Source of the DNA: Prevotella sp.
GTDB taxonomy: Bacteria > Bacteroidota > Bacteroidia > Bacteroidales > Bacteroidaceae
Length of the DNA stretch: 6,710 nt
NCBI GenBank assembly: GCA_017430675.1
Contig: JAFRMM010000052.1
Span: 1 to 6,710, forward strand
Direction of reading: 5' to 3'
Shown: in pieces, positions 4,169-6,710 of the stretch
Position numbering within the stretch: position 1 is the first letter of the stretch
Layout: the number at the start of each line of letters is the position of its first letter
Program-made: the position numbers and the translations under genes
Notes under the pieces: generated by a model
Database searches by the model: none
Told to the model about the DNA's origin: nothing
What the model saw: the letters and a program-made list of their open reading frames with translations, nothing else

Positions 4169-6119
4169 ACTCTGTGCGTCGGTTTAACTGATGGCACTGT
4201 TCCTGCTGTTCCTCTGGGAGTGTGGAGATGAAAGTCTCGTCGAGTAGATCACCCTCCTTGAGGAACGGATATTTTTCTGCCACCTTCCGTTTGATACGCT
4301 TCGGTCTGCTCTCGCCGTAGCCTTTGGGCGTGAGTCGTTCTTTCTCTATCCCATGTTGGATGAGATAGTTCACGACGTTCTGCGCACGTTGCTGTGAGAG
4401 TCGTTCGTTATACTGGTCAGAGCCTCGGCAGTCTGTATGTGCAGATAACTCAATGGTGACATTGGGGTTCTCGTTCAACAGTTTCACGAGTTCATCGAGG
4501 GCAGTCTGGGATTCTGGGCGCAGCGTCGCCTTGTCGAAGTCGTAGAAGATATTCTCGATGAGCACAGGGGCGGAGATGTTCGCCAAGGGGAACTGCAAGA
4601 CATATTCTTCCGATTTTTTCACTGGCTCCACATGCAGTTCTTCCTGATGGTTGAGGAATCCCTTACACGTACCTAAGAATACATAATCGACACCAGGTTT
4701 GATCTCCTGGGTGAACGAGCCGTCACCCAGCACGTTCAGTTTCAGGTTGGTGCCGTCGTTACCCACCATATACACCTGTGCGGCAGGCAGTTCATAACCG
4801 TCTTGTTCATACACCCATCCCTTGACGGTCTGGATGATCTCTGGATTGTAGAAACTGTAGATATGATCGTAGCCTCGTGTGTCACCACGGTTGGAGGAGA
4901 AGTAACCTTTGTTATGACGCCCCTCGAAGGTCATGCCGAAGTCATCGCCTTGGGAGTTCATCGGGAACCCCAGATGTTTCACTTGTTTTTTATCGCCAGC
5001 GGCGAGGTAAAACAAATCCAGTCCTCCCATACCAGGATGTCCGTCGGAGGAGAAATAGAGGTCACCGTTGGGACGGAACGTGGGGAATATCTCATTACCA
5101 GGTGTGTTGACAGGTGCCCCCAGGTTCTCTACGCTTCCTGTTTCGTTGTTGCCATAGAGTCGGCAGCGCCAGATGTCATAGCCGCCTAATCCGCCAGGCA
5201 TGTCGCTGACGAAGTAGAGCCATTCGCCATCGGGTGATACGGCAGGGTGGGCAAAACTATGGAGCGTGTCCTTGGAGATAGAGAGTTCTATGGGTTTGTT
5301 CCAGGCTGCATCCGTACGATGAGAGATGACAATAGTGGCATAACGGGGATAGTTTGGATCGGTCTTGCACTGTGTCAGGAACATCGTCCGTCCGTCAGGA
5401 GAGAAACAGCAGGCGCCCTCCTCGAAATCGGAATTTAACTCAGAATCAATCGCCTGAGGTTTGCTCCATTTGCCTTTGTCGTCTTTCTGTGAGAGGAAGA
5501 TATCGGCAGACTTAGTGCCTGTGATGCCATTATATTCGTCGCCTTGGGCTTGGTTACGGGTGGAGGTGAAGTAGAGTTGGTCGTTATCGTCGCCTGCCAA
5601 CATGGGGGAATACTCTGCACGACGGGAATTGAACAGACCTTCACGTTTGATGATGTAGTCAGAGCCATCCTTCTTCCATTGGGGCGCCATCTGGGCTGAT
5701 TGCAGGCCTGTCTTGGCAAGCCGCCAGTGCGGATCCGTCTCTGGCAGTGAATCGAGGACTGTCTGGAACTGCTTCGCCGCCTCCTTATAGTTACCGTTTT
5801 TCAAGTAGAGTTGTCCGAGGTGGAAATGGGTCAGTGAGTCGGCCTGTTTATAACGTACAGCATTGTTGTAGGCTGTGATGGCCTTCGTGGTGAAGTTGAT
5901 GCGACGATAACACTCCGCCATCTTCATGGCGCGCTGACCTTTGAGGGCACGTTCTTTAGCGGGTGTCTGACTATAAGCCTTGCGGTATTGGGTGGCGGCA
6001 TCATAGTATTCGCCGACGGCATAGAATCTATCACCTTTCTTCATAGCCTGCTCAGCCCCACAACTGATTAGCAGTGCGGTGGTGATGGCTATCCAAAATA
6101 TAGTGAGAAACCTTCGCAT
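4110..6119 (-). CDS. OmpA-family lipoprotein with TPR and beta-propeller domains, PorE-like
   Basis: 669 residues. A lipoprotein signal peptide ends in LLISC, making Cys20 the lipidated residue; the mature start CGAEQ lacks the acidic run of surface-exported lipoproteins. TPR-type helices cover about 25-130. A beta-propeller of PD40/WD40-like blades covers 165-425 (FSPDGRTMF, VSPDGEWLYF, FRPNGDLYFSSDG). A carboxypeptidase-regulatory-like fold follows at about 430-500 (VKGWVYEQDG). An OmpA_C-like domain lies at 520-655, with peptidoglycan-contact residues Asp563 (AHTD) and Arg578 (LSQQRA) 15 apart, as in the family. This order is that of PorE, a periplasmic part of the type IX secretion system in Porphyromonas gingivalis. 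Orthology is inferred, because paralogues with this architecture exist. It begins 29 nt after the topoisomerase gene and has no Shine-Dalgarno. Confidence 0.9.
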   Translation of the reverse strand: MRRFLTIFWIAITTALLISCGAEQAMKKGDRFYAVGEYYDAATQYRKAYSQTPAKERALKGQRAMKMAECYRRINFTTKAITAYNNAVRYKQADSLTHFHLGQLYLKNGNYKEAAKQFQTVLDSLPETDPHWRLAKTGLQSAQMAPQWKKDGSDYIIKREGLFNSRRAEYSPMLAGDDNDQLYFTSTRNQAQGDEYNGITGTKSADIFLSQKDDKGKWSKPQAIDSELNSDFEEGACCFSPDGRTMFLTQCKTDPNYPRYATIVISHRTDAAWNKPIELSISKDTLHSFAHPAVSPDGEWLYFVSDMPGGLGGYDIWRCRLYGNNETGSVENLGAPVNTPGNEIFPTFRPNGDLYFSSDGHPGMGGLDLFYLAAGDKKQVKHLGFPMNSQGDDFGMTFEGRHNKGYFSSNRGDTRGYDHIYSFYNPEIIQTVKGWVYEQDGYELPAAQVYMVGNDGTNLKLNVLGDGSFTQEIKPGVDYVFLGTCKGFLNHQEELHVEPVKKSEEYVLQFPLANISAPVLIENIFYDFDKATLRPESQTALDELVKLLNENPNVTIELSAHTDCRGSDQYNERLSQQRAQNVVNYLIQHGIEKERLTPKGYGESRPKRIKRKVAEKYPFLKEGDLLDETFISTLPEEQQEQCHQLNRRTEFRVLRTTYGLLDKAGKLTR

Positions 6120-6148
6120 ATCATCATAATAACGATATGGCTTCCGAT

Positions 6149-6710
6149 TTATTGCTTCTTGCCCTTTTTCTTCTTGGGTTCTTCGTCGGGGGTGACGGTG
6201 ACACGACGGTTTGACGGATCGCTCATGACATCATTGACGATGTCGGCCACCTGCTGTTTCAACTCGTTGATAAACTGCTGAGCATCATATTTCTGATGCT
6301 CGATATCGCGCAGTTTCTTCTCCCAGATACCAGTCAGTTCACAACTCTTCAGCAGTTCCTCGCGAATCAGGTCGATGAGTTCGATACCTGTGGGCGTGGC
6401 GACGAGGCGTTTGCGCTCGCGCTTGATATAGTGGCGCTTGAAAAGGGTCTCGATGATGGAGGCACGGGAGGAAGGGCGGCCGATGCCGTTCTCTTTCATG
6501 GCAGCACGGAGCGTCTCGTCCTCGACGAATTTGCCTGCTGTCTCCATGGCACGCAACAGAGACGCCTCATTGTAATAAGGTGGTGGCGTGGTCCATTTCT
6601 CCGTGAGGGTGGGCTTGTGGTCACCACTCTCACCTTTCACGAAGGTCGGTAAGGTGCGCTCTTCGTCGTCTTGTTTTTTCTCCTCGTCGTCGTTGTCGGC
6701 TTTTGTCTCC
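6149..6710 (-). CDS. topB: Type IA DNA topoisomerase, TopB (topoisomerase III)-like, C-terminal part (cut by right edge)
   Basis: C-terminal 187 codons of a type IA topoisomerase, which relaxes and decatenates DNA by passing a strand through a transient single-strand break. The visible part matches the end of the core: TPPPYYNEASLLRAMETAGK, then ENGIGRPSSRASIIETLFKR, the conserved block of domain I/IV, then LVATPTGIELIDLI and EKKLRDIE. The catalytic Tyr and the Toprim domain lie beyond the right edge. The AME-TAGK spacing and the lack of zinc fingers favour TopB over TopA. A charged run (DNDDEEKKQDDEE) precedes the core block, and the protein ends in a Lys-rich tail (KKKKGKKQ). The reading frame is open to the window edge; the GTG at 6640 is internal. 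The PorE-like gene follows 29 nt downstream. Confidence 0.9.
   Translation of the reverse strand, partial: ETKADNDDEEKKQDDEERTLPTFVKGESGDHKPTLTEKWTTPPPYYNEASLLRAMETAGKFVEDETLRAAMKENGIGRPSSRASIIETLFKRHYIKRERKRLVATPTGIELIDLIREELLKSCELTGIWEKKLRDIEHQKYDAQQFINELKQQVADIVNDVMSDPSNRRVTVTPDEEPKKKKGKKQ

Noticed and set aside
4803..5189. 128-codon plus-strand reading frame opposite the PorE-like gene
   Set aside because: It is antisense to the conserved beta-propeller and has no recognisable domain, promoter or ribosome binding site.

Overview
The window looks like ordinary chromosome from a member of the Bacteroidales, most probably Prevotella or a close relative. Three things point there: promoter elements of the Bacteroidetes type (TAnnTTTG at -7), almost no Shine-Dalgarno sequences, and gene content that includes a Bacteroidales-style ECF sigma operon and an OmpA-family lipoprotein built like PorE of the type IX secretion system. 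No rRNA, tRNA, CRISPR array, transposase or phage gene is visible. The genus is an inference.

Left part (1-2142, minus strand). Read in the direction of transcription, the genes are an RsmF-like rRNA m5C methyltransferase (943-2142), thymidylate synthase thyA (152-946, overlapping by 4 nt) and the start of dihydrofolate reductase folA (1-128, cut by the left edge). ThyA turns methylene-tetrahydrofolate into dihydrofolate and FolA reduces it back, so the two form the thymidylate cycle. Copies of a 7-bp tandem repeat (AACTATC/GATAGTT) fill the thyA-folA gap and also lie inside the methyltransferase gene, in the opposite orientation.

Divergent control region (2143-2359). A minus-strand promoter sits almost on top of the methyltransferase start codon, and a plus-strand promoter drives the next operon. 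Between them are an AT-rich dyad and a GC-rich palindrome.

Middle part (2360-4168, plus strand). Four tightly packed genes form one operon: a signal-peptide-bearing membrane protein (DUF6249-like), a 65-residue PspC-domain protein, an ECF sigma factor and a small membrane protein resembling DUF5056, which may be an anti-sigma-like partner. This is probably an envelope-stress or signalling module. Its stimulus and regulon cannot be read from the sequence.

Right part (4110-6710, minus strand). A topB-like type IA topoisomerase, cut by the right edge, is followed by a 669-residue lipoprotein with TPR, beta-propeller, carboxypeptidase-regulatory-like and OmpA_C-like domains. Its 3' end overlaps the convergent sigma-operon gene by 59 bp. 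The most unusual observations are the orientation-dependent coding behaviour of the heptad repeat, the sigma/PspC module and the compact divergent control region.
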